Notes: a model not told the origin generated them from the letters alone. A stretch of DNA of 64,000 nucleotides from UBA1240 sp045599185 (GCA_045599185.1 JAZRVO010000022.1:7953-71952); one strand, 5' to 3'. Shown: positions 7,883 through 17,153, numbered from the stretch's first letter. Translations and numbers: made by a program.

Positions 7883-9562
7883 CTATTCAAGCTTGCCTTT
7901 GTAATAAAGAACGTCCAGATTATCCAGCCGTTCCTTGTGGGTTTTAAGGCGTTTTGAAAAACTGCTGAAATCTTTTTTGGCCGGGGCTAGCCACAAACTT
8001 TCGGCAATTGCACATAAACGCGGAAACAGCATGTATTCTGCCCAGCGCGGCGAAGTAACCAGTTCCGTCCAAAGGTTTCCCTGACCGCCAAGAACAAATT
8101 TTTCGTTTTCTTTTGGAAAGCCCTGTGGAATTGGCGAATAATCGTAAGACATTTTTACCGTAGCAAAATTGTGCAGGCCGGGTTCTTCGGCGTTTTGCAG
8201 GTGCGGAAAATCCAGATAGCAGCCTGCGGTTTGCGGACACATAATCACCTTGTGGTTCAATTTTGCAGCGTTTGTTCCGCCCTCGGTTCCGCGCCACGAC
8301 ATAACTACAGCCTCTTCGTTAAGAGTAAACTTGTCCGCATTATCCAGAATTTCGTCCCAGCCAACAGGAATTTTGCCGTATTTTTTTACCAGCTTGCATA
8401 CTTTTGAAGTTATCCAGCTTTGCAGCTGGTTTGCAGAAATTAAGCCCAGTTCCTTCATGCGGTTCTGGCATTTTGGGCATGTTTCCCATCTTACGTGCGG
8501 ACATTCATCGCCACCAATGTGCAGGTACGGGCCGGGGAAAACGCTGGCAACGGTTTTTACCGCGCTGTCAATCAAATTGAAAATTTCATCATTGCCGGCG
8601 CACAAAACGTCGTCAAAAACGCCGTATCTGCCTTCCACCTGATAAAAAGCGCCGTAACAGCCTAATTCGGGGTAGGAAGCAAGAATTGCACTTGCGTGGC
8701 CGGGTGTTTCAATTTCCGGCACTACCAGAATGTGCCGGGCAGCGGCATATTCAACAACTTCCTTTATCTGTTCAATTGAATAAAATTCGTCTCTTTTTAT
8801 AATCGTGTCCCGCATCTGATGCCGCGGATCGGGCTGCACGCTGCCTGTTTTTATAAGATTGTGATAATCTTCCACCGGTATGCGCCAGCCCTGATCATCG
8901 GTTAAGTGCCAGTGAAAGCGGTTAAGCTTGTGCAGGGCGGCTATGTCCAAAAGTTTTTTTATGAACCTTACGGAAGAAAAATGGCGGACTGTATCAAGCA
9001 TGAAACCGCGCCATTCAAAATTGGGCTGGTCTGCAATTTTGCAGCAGCAAAGTTTAAGCCCGTAAGTGTCTGCATCCTGTTCCATTTCAAAATCTTCCGG
9101 ATTTTCAAAAATTTCTTCATTGGTGGCAGCAAGTTCTGCAAATTTGTCTGCTTCGTTTGCGGCAGTCATTAAAAGCTGGCGCAGGGTTTGCAGGGCGTAA
9201 AAAGCACCTGCTTTCTGTTCGGCCTTTATAAAAACGCCTTCTTTTTTTATTTCAATTGAATAGCTTTCGTCCTTTCTGCTTGCAGGCACGGCCGCCGCGT
9301 TATTCTGTGTGTTGGGGCTGCCTGCCGCTTCAAGAATTACGCAAGGTTCTTTCGGATTGCGGTTTTGCGGCAAATTTTCAGCACGGTTTACGGCAAACCC
9401 GCAAGCAGCCATCTGTTCTGCAAAAACGGCACATTCCTGGGCAAAAACTGCCGGCGAAACAAGCATAAAACTTTTGTTTATGAAACAAAAGCCTTCTGTT
9501 TTTTCAAATTTATCAATTTGGGGAATAAGATTAAGGGGATTGTTGATTTCGGAAACTTTCAT
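7883..9562 (-). CDS. GH20 beta-N-acetylhexosaminidase
   Basis: Glycoside hydrolase of 559 residues releasing terminal GlcNAc from chito-oligosaccharides or glycans. The catalytic pair is Asp352-Glu353 in HIGGDECPH; other family motifs are GFMLDTVRHF (about 187-196), HWHLTDDQGWR (218-228) and VPEIETPGHA (281-290). A GH20b-like N-terminal domain precedes the barrel. There is no signal peptide, so the enzyme should act on imported oligosaccharides in the cytoplasm and deliver GlcNAc to nagA/nagB. No Shine-Dalgarno is present; a perfect TTGACA promoter places +1 at the start codon, predicting a leaderless mRNA. Confidence 0.93.
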   Translation of the reverse strand: MKVSEINNPLNLIPQIDKFEKTEGFCFINKSFMLVSPAVFAQECAVFAEQMAACGFAVNRAENLPQNRNPKEPCVILEAAGSPNTQNNAAAVPASRKDESYSIEIKKEGVFIKAEQKAGAFYALQTLRQLLMTAANEADKFAELAATNEEIFENPEDFEMEQDADTYGLKLCCCKIADQPNFEWRGFMLDTVRHFSSVRFIKKLLDIAALHKLNRFHWHLTDDQGWRIPVEDYHNLIKTGSVQPDPRHQMRDTIIKRDEFYSIEQIKEVVEYAAARHILVVPEIETPGHASAILASYPELGCYGAFYQVEGRYGVFDDVLCAGNDEIFNLIDSAVKTVASVFPGPYLHIGGDECPHVRWETCPKCQNRMKELGLISANQLQSWITSKVCKLVKKYGKIPVGWDEILDNADKFTLNEEAVVMSWRGTEGGTNAAKLNHKVIMCPQTAGCYLDFPHLQNAEEPGLHNFATVKMSYDYSPIPQGFPKENEKFVLGGQGNLWTELVTSPRWAEYMLFPRLCAIAESLWLAPAKKDFSSFSKRLKTHKERLDNLDVLYYKGKLE

Positions 9563-9568
9563 GTTTTC

Positions 9569-9597
9569 AGCATAAAGCGAAAAAAGCGTATTGTCAA
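9569..9597 (-). promoter_or_regulatory. Leaderless promoter of the GH20 gene
   Basis: On the minus strand: TTGACA (9597-9592), 17 nt, TATGCT (9574-9569), then 6 nt and the ATG at 9562. Confidence 0.72.
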
Positions 9598-9693
9598 AAA
9601 CAATAATTCAAAAAAAAGTGTCATCAGAAAGGTTCTTCTTTCTGATGCCTGAAAACCTGTTGACCGTGATGTTTATAAATTTCATTTATTCAT

Positions 9694-9722
9694 TTGACTA
9701 TTTATATTTTAATATTTATAAT
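9694..9722 (+). promoter_or_regulatory. Promoter of the GH43 operon
   Basis: TTGACT (9694-9699), 17-nt spacer, TATAAT (9717-9722); predicted +1 near 9729, inside the operator that follows. Confidence 0.78.
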
Positions 9723-9723
9723 A

Positions 9724-9747
9724 ATATTTTAGAAAAGATTAAAATAT
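9724..9747 (+). promoter_or_regulatory. Operator ATATTTTA-N8-TAAAATAT
   Basis: Perfect palindrome with 8-bp arms (9724-9731 and 9740-9747) and an 8-nt spacer, lying over the predicted transcription start. The same architecture recurs at 13537-13560 upstream of the ABC transporter operon. Confidence 0.7.
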
Positions 9748-9762
9748 AAATAAAGAGGTTTT

Positions 9763-11403
9763 ATGTTAAAACTGCGACTGGTATTTATAGTTTTCTTATG
9801 TGCGGGAGTTTTTATGGGCTGCAATAAATCTTCAGACGGTAAGGCATTGGTGCAGGAATCGGGAATTGCTGGTGACCTTAAACGGGTTTCCGTTCATGAT
9901 CCGTGCATTGTAAAAATTTCTGCCGGTAAAAACGATGCAGAAGAATCTTCGTTGTACTACATTTTTGGAACGCATGGAGTTGCGGCACGTTCTGCGGATC
10001 TTGCCAGCTGGGAAAGTTTTACAAACGGATATGCCAGAAAAAATAATGTACTTTATGGAAACCTTGCGGAAAATCTTGCAGAACCTTTCGCATGGGCAGG
10101 ACACAATGATGCGGACTGTACCGGCGGCTTTGCGGTTTGGGCACCTGATGTTTTTTATAATCCTCATTATGTAAACGATGATGGTTCTGCCGGTGCTTAC
10201 ATGCTTTATTTCTGTACGTCTTCAACATATTGCCGTTCCTGTATAGGCTATGCAGTTTCTGATCATATTGACGGCGACTATAAATATAAAGGAACTTTGG
10301 TGTATTCCGGCTTTACGGAAGAAAGTTCAAAAGATAAAAAAAGCAAAATTGATAAAAAATGGACAAATACGAATTTGCCGTTTTTAATGGAAAGCAACCA
10401 GATTGAATCTGGCTTAAATGCAGAATGGGTAGCCGGAAATACATACAATACAGACTATGCGCCAAATGCAATAGACCCCGGGCTTTTTTTTGATGCAGAA
10501 GGACGGCTCTGGATGACTTACGGTTCCTGGTCTGGCGGAATATACATTCTGGAAATTGATGCAAAAACAGGCCGGGCAATTTATCCGGGGAAAAATGGTG
10601 TTACGGCAGACGGCCGCATAATTGACAAGTATTTTGGAACTCGTCTTGCGGGCGGTCATACGCTTTCTGGCGAAGGCCCGTTTATTGTGTATGATGGCAA
10701 AACCGGCTGGTACTATCTTTACACAACCTATAATTATCTTGATTCAAAATCAGGTTATAACATGCGCCTTTTCCGTTCAAAATTCCCGGAAGGCCCTTAT
10801 ACAGATGCTGCCGGTAATAATGCGGTTTTTGACTCAAAACGCACGAATTATTATGAAACCGGAATTAAGGTAATGGGAAATTATAAATTCTCCAGAAGCG
10901 AAGGTTACCGCTCGCCCGGACATTGTTCCAGTTTTATTGATGATGACGGCCAGATGTATCTTATTTATCACACCCGTTTTGAAAATGCCGGTGAATCTTT
11001 TGAAGTACGCGTTCATCAGCAGTTTGTAAATGAAGAAGGCTGGCCGGTAACTGCTGTTTTTGAAAACCGCGGAAACAAGCTTGCTTCTGACGGTTACGGT
11101 AAAAAAGAAATTACAGGCGAATACGAGTTTATAAATCATGGGCTTGTTTCTGACGGTTCATACGTAAAGAAGCCTAAAAACATCAGGCTGAAAGCGAATG
11201 GAACTGTAATAAATGAAGACAACGAAGAAATCGGCACGTGGGAAGAAAGGAAGGGAAGTTCTTCGGCAGTTTTTGTTTTGAACGGAATTACCTTTCACGG
11301 TTTTTTCTTCGCACAGGCTGATGAATCTTCTGAACATAAAATTGTGATGACTTTTACCGCAATCGGAGAAAATAACGAAACTATTTGGGGTGTAAAATTA
11401 TGA
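9763..11403 (+). CDS. GH43 endo-1,5-alpha-L-arabinanase, lipoprotein
   Basis: 546-residue surface or periplasmic lipoprotein: a short n-region and hydrophobic stretch end in FMGC with Cys20. The five-bladed GH43 catalytic domain follows, with the catalytic base Asp46 in VHDPCIV, the modulating Asp238 in AIDPG and the acid Glu304 in GEGPF. SPGHCSS and the YHTR loop match the calcium/His site of endo-arabinanases, and a C-terminal domain of about 100 residues (from about 450) resembles that of AbnB-type enzymes. GAGG lies 6-7 nt before the ATG. It overlaps the next GH43 gene by 4 bases, forming a two-gene operon for outside cleavage followed by intracellular trimming. Confidence 0.88.
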   Translation: MLKLRLVFIVFLCAGVFMGCNKSSDGKALVQESGIAGDLKRVSVHDPCIVKISAGKNDAEESSLYYIFGTHGVAARSADLASWESFTNGYARKNNVLYGNLAENLAEPFAWAGHNDADCTGGFAVWAPDVFYNPHYVNDDGSAGAYMLYFCTSSTYCRSCIGYAVSDHIDGDYKYKGTLVYSGFTEESSKDKKSKIDKKWTNTNLPFLMESNQIESGLNAEWVAGNTYNTDYAPNAIDPGLFFDAEGRLWMTYGSWSGGIYILEIDAKTGRAIYPGKNGVTADGRIIDKYFGTRLAGGHTLSGEGPFIVYDGKTGWYYLYTTYNYLDSKSGYNMRLFRSKFPEGPYTDAAGNNAVFDSKRTNYYETGIKVMGNYKFSRSEGYRSPGHCSSFIDDDGQMYLIYHTRFENAGESFEVRVHQQFVNEEGWPVTAVFENRGNKLASDGYGKKEITGEYEFINHGLVSDGSYVKKPKNIRLKANGTVINEDNEEIGTWEERKGSSSAVFVLNGITFHGFFFAQADESSEHKIVMTFTAIGENNETIWGVKL

Positions 11404-12380
11404 GTAATGTGATTAGGACAAAATTCAACTTGCCGTTTATTGAACAGCGTGCAGATCCTTATGTATGCTTGGAAAACGGTAAATATTATTTTACGGCATC
11501 AGTGCCTGCTTACGATAAAATTGTTCTGCGGTGCGCCGATACGCTTGAAAATCTTGGCAGTGCAGGGGAAGTGACCGTGTGGGAAAAACACGAAAGCGGA
11601 GAAATGAGCCTGCATATATGGGCACCGGAACTGCATCTGATTGACGGAAAATGGTTCATTTATTTTGCCGGCGGTCGTACTGATGATATCTGGGCTATCC
11701 GCCCGTATGTTCTTGAATGTCTGGGTTCTGACCCTTTAAATGATGCATGGATTGAGCGCGGAAAAATTCAGCGCAGTGATGATGACATTTATTCTTTTGA
11801 AGCATTTTCTCTTGATGCAACGGTTTTTAAACATAAAGGAGAATGGTTCTTTATCTGGGCAGAAAAAGTGAGTGTCGGAATTCAGATTTCAAATTTATAT
11901 ATTGCAAAAATGGAAAGTCCTACAAAACTTTGCACGGCGCAGGTTCTTCTTACAACGCCTGATTATGACTGGGAACGCCGGGGTATCTGGGTAAATGAAG
12001 GCCCTGCCGTCCTTAAAAAAGATGGGAAAATTTTTGTAACGTATTCTGCTAGTTCAACCGGCGAATATTACTGCATGGGAATGCTGAGCATTGATGAAAA
12101 TGCCGATTTGCTTGATCCGCGCGCCTGGAAAAAAGAGCGGCAGCCTGTTCTGGAAACTGATAAAGAAAAGGGTTTTTTCGGACCCGGCCACAATTCGTTT
12201 ACAAAGCTTGCGGACGGTACGGATGTTTGCGTTTTTCATGCCCGGCAGTATGAAAAGATTGAGGGAAACTCCCTGTACGATCCGAACCGGCATGCATACA
12301 TAATGAAGGTTGAATGGACTGGTTCTTCGGAAAGTGAAGGGCTGCGGCCAGTTTTCAAGTATGAAAATGTAATGTTTTGA
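11400..12380 (+). CDS. GH43 alpha-L-arabinofuranosidase, cytoplasmic
   Basis: 326-residue glycosidase without a signal peptide, similar in pattern to exo-acting Araf43A-type GH43 enzymes. Catalytic candidates are Asp19 in RADPYV, Asp139 in SLDATV and Glu200 in NEGPAV; FFGPGHNSF near the end is the family His loop. The start used here (ATGA overlap with the upstream stop, GGGGTG ahead) is preferred over an in-frame upstream start that would lie inside the previous gene. It should release arabinose from imported arabino-oligosaccharides. Xylosidase or mixed activity cannot be excluded because GH43 specificities are hard to separate by eye. Confidence 0.85.
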   Translation: MSNVIRTKFNLPFIEQRADPYVCLENGKYYFTASVPAYDKIVLRCADTLENLGSAGEVTVWEKHESGEMSLHIWAPELHLIDGKWFIYFAGGRTDDIWAIRPYVLECLGSDPLNDAWIERGKIQRSDDDIYSFEAFSLDATVFKHKGEWFFIWAEKVSVGIQISNLYIAKMESPTKLCTAQVLLTTPDYDWERRGIWVNEGPAVLKKDGKIFVTYSASSTGEYYCMGMLSIDENADLLDPRAWKKERQPVLETDKEKGFFGPGHNSFTKLADGTDVCVFHARQYEKIEGNSLYDPNRHAYIMKVEWTGSSESEGLRPVFKYENVMF

Positions 12381-12381
12381 T

Positions 12382-12441
12382 AAAAAAAATGCGGTGCTTA
12401 AATACCCGGTTTTTTAGCCGGCAAGGCGCCGCATTTTTTTT
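12382..12441. terminator. Bidirectional terminator after the GH43 operon
   Basis: AAAAAAATGCGG pairs with CCGCATTTTTTT; convergent with the regulator gene on the minus strand. Confidence 0.85.
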
Positions 12442-12496
12442 ATTTTTCTGCAAAGCTTAAAAACAGAAAGTACAAGCCGTTAATCATTATCGTGCT

Positions 12497-13414
12497 TTAA
12501 TCTTTTGGCATGTAATGAATGCTTACGTTTATGTCCTGATTGTAATTTCCGAATGTGCTTCCAAAAATTGTAACGCCGCCGACATTTTTTGAACGTTCGT
12601 CAACAGCAATGCGGAATTTCAGCTTGCTTTTTGAATCTAAGTCAAACTGGTTTATGTTCACGTCTGAAATTTTAAGCCCGTCAATGTGTGTGCCTTCTTC
12701 ATTTATTACAATCATCTTTAAAAGTCCGTACTGATTCCAGTTAGGAAACCACCAGTCGGGTGTAAAAATGCCGGGCACGTCACCAAAATCACCTGGCGAT
12801 GTCCACGAGCCTAAAAATACGTCATTCAGGTAAAAGTTTATGTCGCTTGGCCATACATTGTTTACGCCCGGTGCTTCGGAACTTAATTCGGCAGATATTA
12901 AAAGCTGGGTAATTTTCTGATTATTGGGAATAAAGTTTGGCAGGTTGTATTCAATAAACCCTTTTGTAAACCACAGAATGTCTGCATCGTAGCGTTCTGT
13001 ATGGGAAAAATACCGGGAATCATCGACTTCGCCAATCAGGGCTTTTGCCGTTGCTATGCCACAGGTAGGGTAAACTTCGTAATCAGAAAAATGACCTACT
13101 TTTATGCTTGTGTTGTAAACATTGTCAGGAATCTTGATTTCTGAAATGTCAACAAGCAGTTTGTCCATTGTAACGGAATAAAGCTTGTCGTTGCCGTGTC
13201 CGCCCTTGTCACTGACAGTTGTTATGATTCCGGCTGATTCCAGTTTTTTTATGTGGTTTGTGATTGCTCCGTTTGTTATGTTCAGCTTGGTGGCAAGTTC
13301 ATTTAAATTTATGTCAGGGTGCTTGATGAGAATTTTTATAATCTGAATTCTCACTTCTGAACTTAGTGCCTTGAATATATCCAGACCTTCATCCAATGAT
13401 GTTATGTGCTGCAT
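12497..13414 (-). CDS. ArsR-like wHTH regulator with a C-terminal sugar-sensor-like domain
   Basis: 305 residues. The N-terminal 10-80 form an ArsR-type winged helix (ALSSEVRIQIIKILI, LNELATKLNITNGAITNHI). The remaining 200 or more residues are beta-rich with many aromatic residues (FTPDWWFPNWNQYG) and contain no metal-binding Cys/His pattern, so this is not a metal sensor; a jelly-roll ligand-binding domain is likely. AGAGG precedes the ATG. It lies between the GH43 operon and the sugar ABC transporter and is divergent from the latter. The shared operator ATATTTTA-N8-TAAAATAT occurs at both promoters, so it is the best candidate for their regulator. Effector and sign of control are unknown. 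Confidence 0.8.
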   Translation of the reverse strand: MQHITSLDEGLDIFKALSSEVRIQIIKILIKHPDINLNELATKLNITNGAITNHIKKLESAGIITTVSDKGGHGNDKLYSVTMDKLLVDISEIKIPDNVYNTSIKVGHFSDYEVYPTCGIATAKALIGEVDDSRYFSHTERYDADILWFTKGFIEYNLPNFIPNNQKITQLLISAELSSEAPGVNNVWPSDINFYLNDVFLGSWTSPGDFGDVPGIFTPDWWFPNWNQYGLLKMIVINEEGTHIDGLKISDVNINQFDLDSKSKLKFRIAVDERSKNVGGVTIFGSTFGNYNQDINVSIHYMPKD

Positions 13415-13517
13415 TTTTTTTCCTCTTTGCTTATTTTACATAAAAATCAATAAAATAAAAAGTAAATTATTTTAGTTTTGTTTTAATATTTTCTTAATAG
13501 AACCTGAATTTTTAAGA

Positions 13518-13564
13518 ATATTTTAGAAATCAGTAAATATTTTAAAAGAAAGTAAAATATTTTA
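13518..13564. promoter_or_regulatory. Tandem operators upstream of the ABC transporter
   Basis: ATATTTTA recurs at 13518, 13537 and 13557, every 19-20 bp. Site 1 (13518-13541) is ATATTTTA-N8-TAAATATT; site 2 (13537-13560) is a perfect ATATTTTA-N8-TAAAATAT identical in design to 9724-9747. The sites overlap and sit upstream of the -35 box. Confidence 0.68.
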
Positions 13565-13573
13565 AAGTTTTTG

Positions 13574-13602
13574 TTGACAGTGAAAAAATCACGGTTTAGA
13601 AT
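13574..13602 (+). promoter_or_regulatory. Promoter of the sugar ABC transporter operon
   Basis: TTGACA (13574-13579), 17 nt, TAGAAT (13597-13602). The spacer contains the short palindrome GTGA-N5-TCAC (13580-13592). Confidence 0.78.
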
Positions 13603-13683
13603 AAAATCAGTTAGAGTAAAAAAACAGGTACGGCTGTAGAGAAAACAGCCTGCGTGGAAGTTTTCGTAGGAGGAAAAAAGAAA

Positions 13684-15069
13684 ATGAAAAAGATTATTGG
13701 TTTGAGCCTGATAGCTTGTCTTGCCCTGTCAATGGTTTTTATGGCTACCGGATGCAGTTCAAAATCATCTGCAAAAAAAATTAAGGTTCTTCTGTACATG
13801 CAGGAACACGAAAAAAAGATTTATGAAAAAATTGTTGCAGATTTCGCAGAAGAACACAAAGACGAAATTGCTGGAATTGATTTTGAAATTACAACTCAGG
13901 AAGAATACAATACAAAAATGATTGCTGCCATGACAGCAAACGACATGCCTGATGTTTTCTATATCGGACCGGAATCGGTAAGAAGCTATGTAGACAACGG
14001 TCGTGCACTTCCGCTTGACAGCTATGTTGATGCAAGTGCAGTAAACAACTTGTGGCCGGCTATTATCGGTGCTTACCGCTATGACGGAAACGAAGTTGGT
14101 AAAGGTTCTCTTTACTGTCTTCCCAAAGACCTTTCTTGTTTTGCATTTGCTTACAACAAAGACATTTTTGACGAAGCCGGTCTGCCTTACCCGGATCCGA
14201 ACAAACCTTATACTTACGCAGAATTCTTAGATGTTTGTAAAAAACTTACTAAAGATACTGACGGTGACGGCGAAGTAGACCAGTGGGGCGTTGCAAATGC
14301 TGATGCATTCGGTATGACACCTTACCTTTACGGAAACGGCGGTCACTTTTTGAATGATGACTACACAAAAGTTGTTGTAAACGAAGACAAGGCTTTCCGC
14401 GAAGCTTTCCAGTATTACTGCGATTTGACAAACAAATATCATGTAACACCTTCTGTTGAACAGGATACAGCACTTGGCGGATACCAGAGATGGCTTGACG
14501 GACAGGTTGCTTTCTATGCCTGCGGTACATGGGACGTCGCAGCATTCATGGATAAAAATACATTCCCTTACAACTGGGATTTGTGCGGATGGCCTGTAGG
14601 ACCTTCTGGGGACGGTCGTTCTACAGCATGGCTTGGAACTGTTGGTTATGCAGTTTCTTCAAAAGCAAAAAATCCTGAACTTTGTGCAAAACTTATTCAG
14701 AAACTTTCAACTGACTTAGACGGTCAGCGTGCTGTAAGTGGCGAAACAACAGGCCATTCTTTACAGCTGCCAAACATTCGCGACTATGCAAAATCTAACT
14801 TCAAGAATCTTGTAAAAGAAGGAAAAATTCCATACGCAAGCAATGTTGACGTAATTTTTGGTTATGTTGAAGGAAATGACAAATATAACGGAATCTTTAC
14901 AGAAACAACTTATACATACAACGGTGAATGGTGGAACATCTTCCTTGAAGGCGTTGCAAACTGTAAGAATGGTTCTGTAAAAGTTGACGATTATCTTGCT
15001 TCTGTTCAGCCAAAAATGCAGAAAGCTTTGGATAATGCAATAGAACTTCAGAATTCTGCAAAAAAATAA
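13684..15069 (+). CDS. Sugar ABC transporter substrate-binding lipoprotein
   Basis: Extracytoplasmic solute-binding protein, family 1, 461 residues. Signal peptide with lipobox ATGC (Cys24), then a typical two-lobe SBP with MPDVFYIG, a DTDGDGEVDQWG loop and the QVAFYACGTWD hinge segment. The start is placed at 13684 because AGGAGG stands 9 nt ahead; an in-frame start 30 bases earlier lacks one. It is the first gene of an importer operon with two permeases. Context (GH43 enzymes, shared operator) suggests arabino- or xylo-oligosaccharides as ligand; that is inference. No ATPase gene is nearby, so a shared MsmK-type ATPase encoded elsewhere is expected. Confidence 0.92.
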   Translation: MKKIIGLSLIACLALSMVFMATGCSSKSSAKKIKVLLYMQEHEKKIYEKIVADFAEEHKDEIAGIDFEITTQEEYNTKMIAAMTANDMPDVFYIGPESVRSYVDNGRALPLDSYVDASAVNNLWPAIIGAYRYDGNEVGKGSLYCLPKDLSCFAFAYNKDIFDEAGLPYPDPNKPYTYAEFLDVCKKLTKDTDGDGEVDQWGVANADAFGMTPYLYGNGGHFLNDDYTKVVVNEDKAFREAFQYYCDLTNKYHVTPSVEQDTALGGYQRWLDGQVAFYACGTWDVAAFMDKNTFPYNWDLCGWPVGPSGDGRSTAWLGTVGYAVSSKAKNPELCAKLIQKLSTDLDGQRAVSGETTGHSLQLPNIRDYAKSNFKNLVKEGKIPYASNVDVIFGYVEGNDKYNGIFTETTYTYNGEWWNIFLEGVANCKNGSVKVDDYLASVQPKMQKALDNAIELQNSAKK

Positions 15070-15081
15070 ATTACGGTCAGG

Positions 15082-15323
15082 GCATCGGGTTTTAACTGGA
15101 ATATCTTTCTGCATGAAAGCCCGGTGCTTTGCAAAAGTTTCATAAAGGTTGTGCTAATTTTTTTTGAAGAACTTGTAAAGTTCTGATTTTTACAGGTTCT
15201 TCACTATTCTTGTGAAGAGGCGAACGTTTTATTACGGACAGACGTAATGAACGCGCTTTCTGGTTCAATAAAAACAAACGCATTTTTGAACGGGAATAAT
15301 ATTGATTTTGCTTAGTCCCGTTT
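15082..15323 (+). promoter_or_regulatory. Intercistronic hairpin array between SBP and permease genes
   Basis: The 277-base gap has no gene but several stems: GCATCGGGTTTT (15082-15093) with AAAGCCCGGTGC (15116-15127), 12 bp with two G-U pairs; GAAGAACTTGTAAA (15166-15179) with TTTACAGGTTCTTC (15189-15202); ATTACG/CGTAAT near 15230-15248; and AACGGGA/TCCCGTT near 15290-15322. Such structures commonly stabilise the SBP message and reduce read-through to permeases. Confidence 0.55.
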
Positions 15324-15346
15324 AAAGATTAAGGAAAGATTTGTTT

Positions 15347-16258
15347 ATGAAAACAAAGAAAACTACATTATCACAGATTGCAAAACGAGAAGAAAGATGG
15401 GCATGGCTGTTCATTTCTGCACCATTTATCGGCTTCCTTCTTTTTATGGCCTATCCGCTCGCCTTTGCAATTGTGGCAAGTTTCAGCAAATGGACGGGAA
15501 TAAATTCTCTTGTAAAATCAATGGCAGGATTTGCTAATTATATAGATATATTTACGGATCCTAAATTCTGGAAATCACTGGGAACAACTGTTATTTACAT
15601 GATAGGTATTCCGGTTGGTATGGCATTGGGTCTTTTGATTGCAATGGGGCTTAACAGTCCTAACATACCGTTAAAGCGACTTTTCCCTACAATGTATTAT
15701 GTTCCTGTAGTGTCTTCACTTGTTGCCGTTTCAATTCTGTGGTCTTGGGTTTTCAATTACGATTACGGTCTTTTTAATACAATAATTAAGTTTTTAACAG
15801 GCAAACATGGGCCTAACTGGCTTGGCGACGAACACATGGTTAAAGTTGCCATGATTATCTTTATGGTTTGGAAAGGTTTGGGAACTTCCGTAATTCTTTA
15901 CCTTGCCGGACTTAAAAACATTCCAAAAGATTATTACGAAGCTGTGCGAATTGACGGTGCAAATGCGTTTCAGGCTTTCAGGGCAATTACGCTGCCGCTT
16001 ATTTCACCAGTTTCTTTCTATATAATGATTACAAGTTTGATTGGCGGTTTTCAGGTTTTTGTAGAAGTTCAGGTAATGACAGTAAACGGCGGTACAAATT
16101 ACGGTGCTGCAACTATCGTTTACTATCTTTATGACAAAGCATTCAAAAACCAGCAGCTTGGCTACGGCTGTGCAGTAGCTCTTATTCTGGGCGTAATAAT
16201 TTTCATCATAACGGGTATAAATTTCCGCTGTCAGGATAAGTGGGTAGTAACGGAGTAA
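15347..16258 (+). CDS. Sugar ABC transporter permease (MalF type)
   Basis: 303-residue inner-membrane permease with six predicted membrane segments and the EAA loop that contacts the ATPase (EAVRIDGANAFQAF followed by ITLPL). The start is set at the ATG at 15347, with AAGGA about 11 nt ahead; a TTG codon two codons earlier is in frame but less likely. The next permease starts 4 bases after its stop, so the pair is co-translated. It forms the membrane channel for the lipoprotein encoded upstream. Confidence 0.9.
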   Translation: MKTKKTTLSQIAKREERWAWLFISAPFIGFLLFMAYPLAFAIVASFSKWTGINSLVKSMAGFANYIDIFTDPKFWKSLGTTVIYMIGIPVGMALGLLIAMGLNSPNIPLKRLFPTMYYVPVVSSLVAVSILWSWVFNYDYGLFNTIIKFLTGKHGPNWLGDEHMVKVAMIIFMVWKGLGTSVILYLAGLKNIPKDYYEAVRIDGANAFQAFRAITLPLISPVSFYIMITSLIGGFQVFVEVQVMTVNGGTNYGAATIVYYLYDKAFKNQQLGYGCAVALILGVIIFIITGINFRCQDKWVVTE

Positions 16259-16262
16259 AGAT

Positions 16263-17153
16263 ATGACTAACAGTGAAGCAACCTTAAAAAATATAATGCC
16301 GAAAAAACAGCAGGTACATTCGCCTAATGAAATGAGCCTGTCAGAATACTTTATATTCATACTTCTTATACTTGGTGCTGTCTGCATGATTTTTCCTCTC
16401 ATTTACATGATAGCAACATCATTTATGACCAAAAACCAGATACTATCTGGTTCGCTTACGCTTATTCCTCATCCAGTTGTATGGGGGAAATATGCAGAAG
16501 TCCTGAAAAAAGGTGAATTTTTGCGCGGCGTATTGAATTCGGTAAAAGTAGAAATTCCGGTTCTTTTGATAGGCGGTTTTACTTCTTCTCTTGCAGCTTT
16601 TGCCTTTGCAAAATTACAGTTCCGCGGAAAGAACATGCTGTTTCTTTCACTGCTTGCAACAATTATGATTCCTTTTGCAGTCGTAATGATTCCGCAGTAT
16701 GTTCTGTTTACAAAACTTCGCTGGACGAACACACTGTTGCCGCTTATCATTCCGGGCTGTTTTGGCAACGTCAGCATGATTTTCTTCCTGCGCCAGAATC
16801 TTTACAGCATTCCTACGGAACTGATGGAAGCTGCAAAACTTGACGGTCTTGGATATTTTGGAATTTACTACAAAATATTTTTGCCGCTGATGAAAGGTGC
16901 ACTTGGAACACAGCTTATGCTTTGGTTTATGGGTATTTGGAATGATTACCTTGCACCAACAATCTTCCTTAGAAGCGAAAAATTGTGGACTTTGCAGGTT
17001 GTAATCCGTTCGTTCAATTCGTACTATGCAATACAAAGCGATTATGCCCTGATTATGGCTGCTTCCGTTATAGCCATGCTTCCTACACTGGTACTCTTCC
17101 TGTTATTCCAGAGAATGATTATTCAGTCAATTGCTATCAGCGGAATTAAATAA
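16263..17153 (+). CDS. Sugar ABC transporter permease (MalG type)
   Basis: 296-residue second permease of the importer, with six predicted membrane spans and an EAA loop (EAAKLDGLGYFGIYYKI followed by FLPL). The N-terminal 35 residues are cytoplasmic and polar. CGGAG precedes the ATG. It ends the operon: a strong intrinsic terminator follows within 20 bases. Confidence 0.9.
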   Translation: MTNSEATLKNIMPKKQQVHSPNEMSLSEYFIFILLILGAVCMIFPLIYMIATSFMTKNQILSGSLTLIPHPVVWGKYAEVLKKGEFLRGVLNSVKVEIPVLLIGGFTSSLAAFAFAKLQFRGKNMLFLSLLATIMIPFAVVMIPQYVLFTKLRWTNTLLPLIIPGCFGNVSMIFFLRQNLYSIPTELMEAAKLDGLGYFGIYYKIFLPLMKGALGTQLMLWFMGIWNDYLAPTIFLRSEKLWTLQVVIRSFNSYYAIQSDYALIMAASVIAMLPTLVLFLLFQRMIIQSIAISGIK

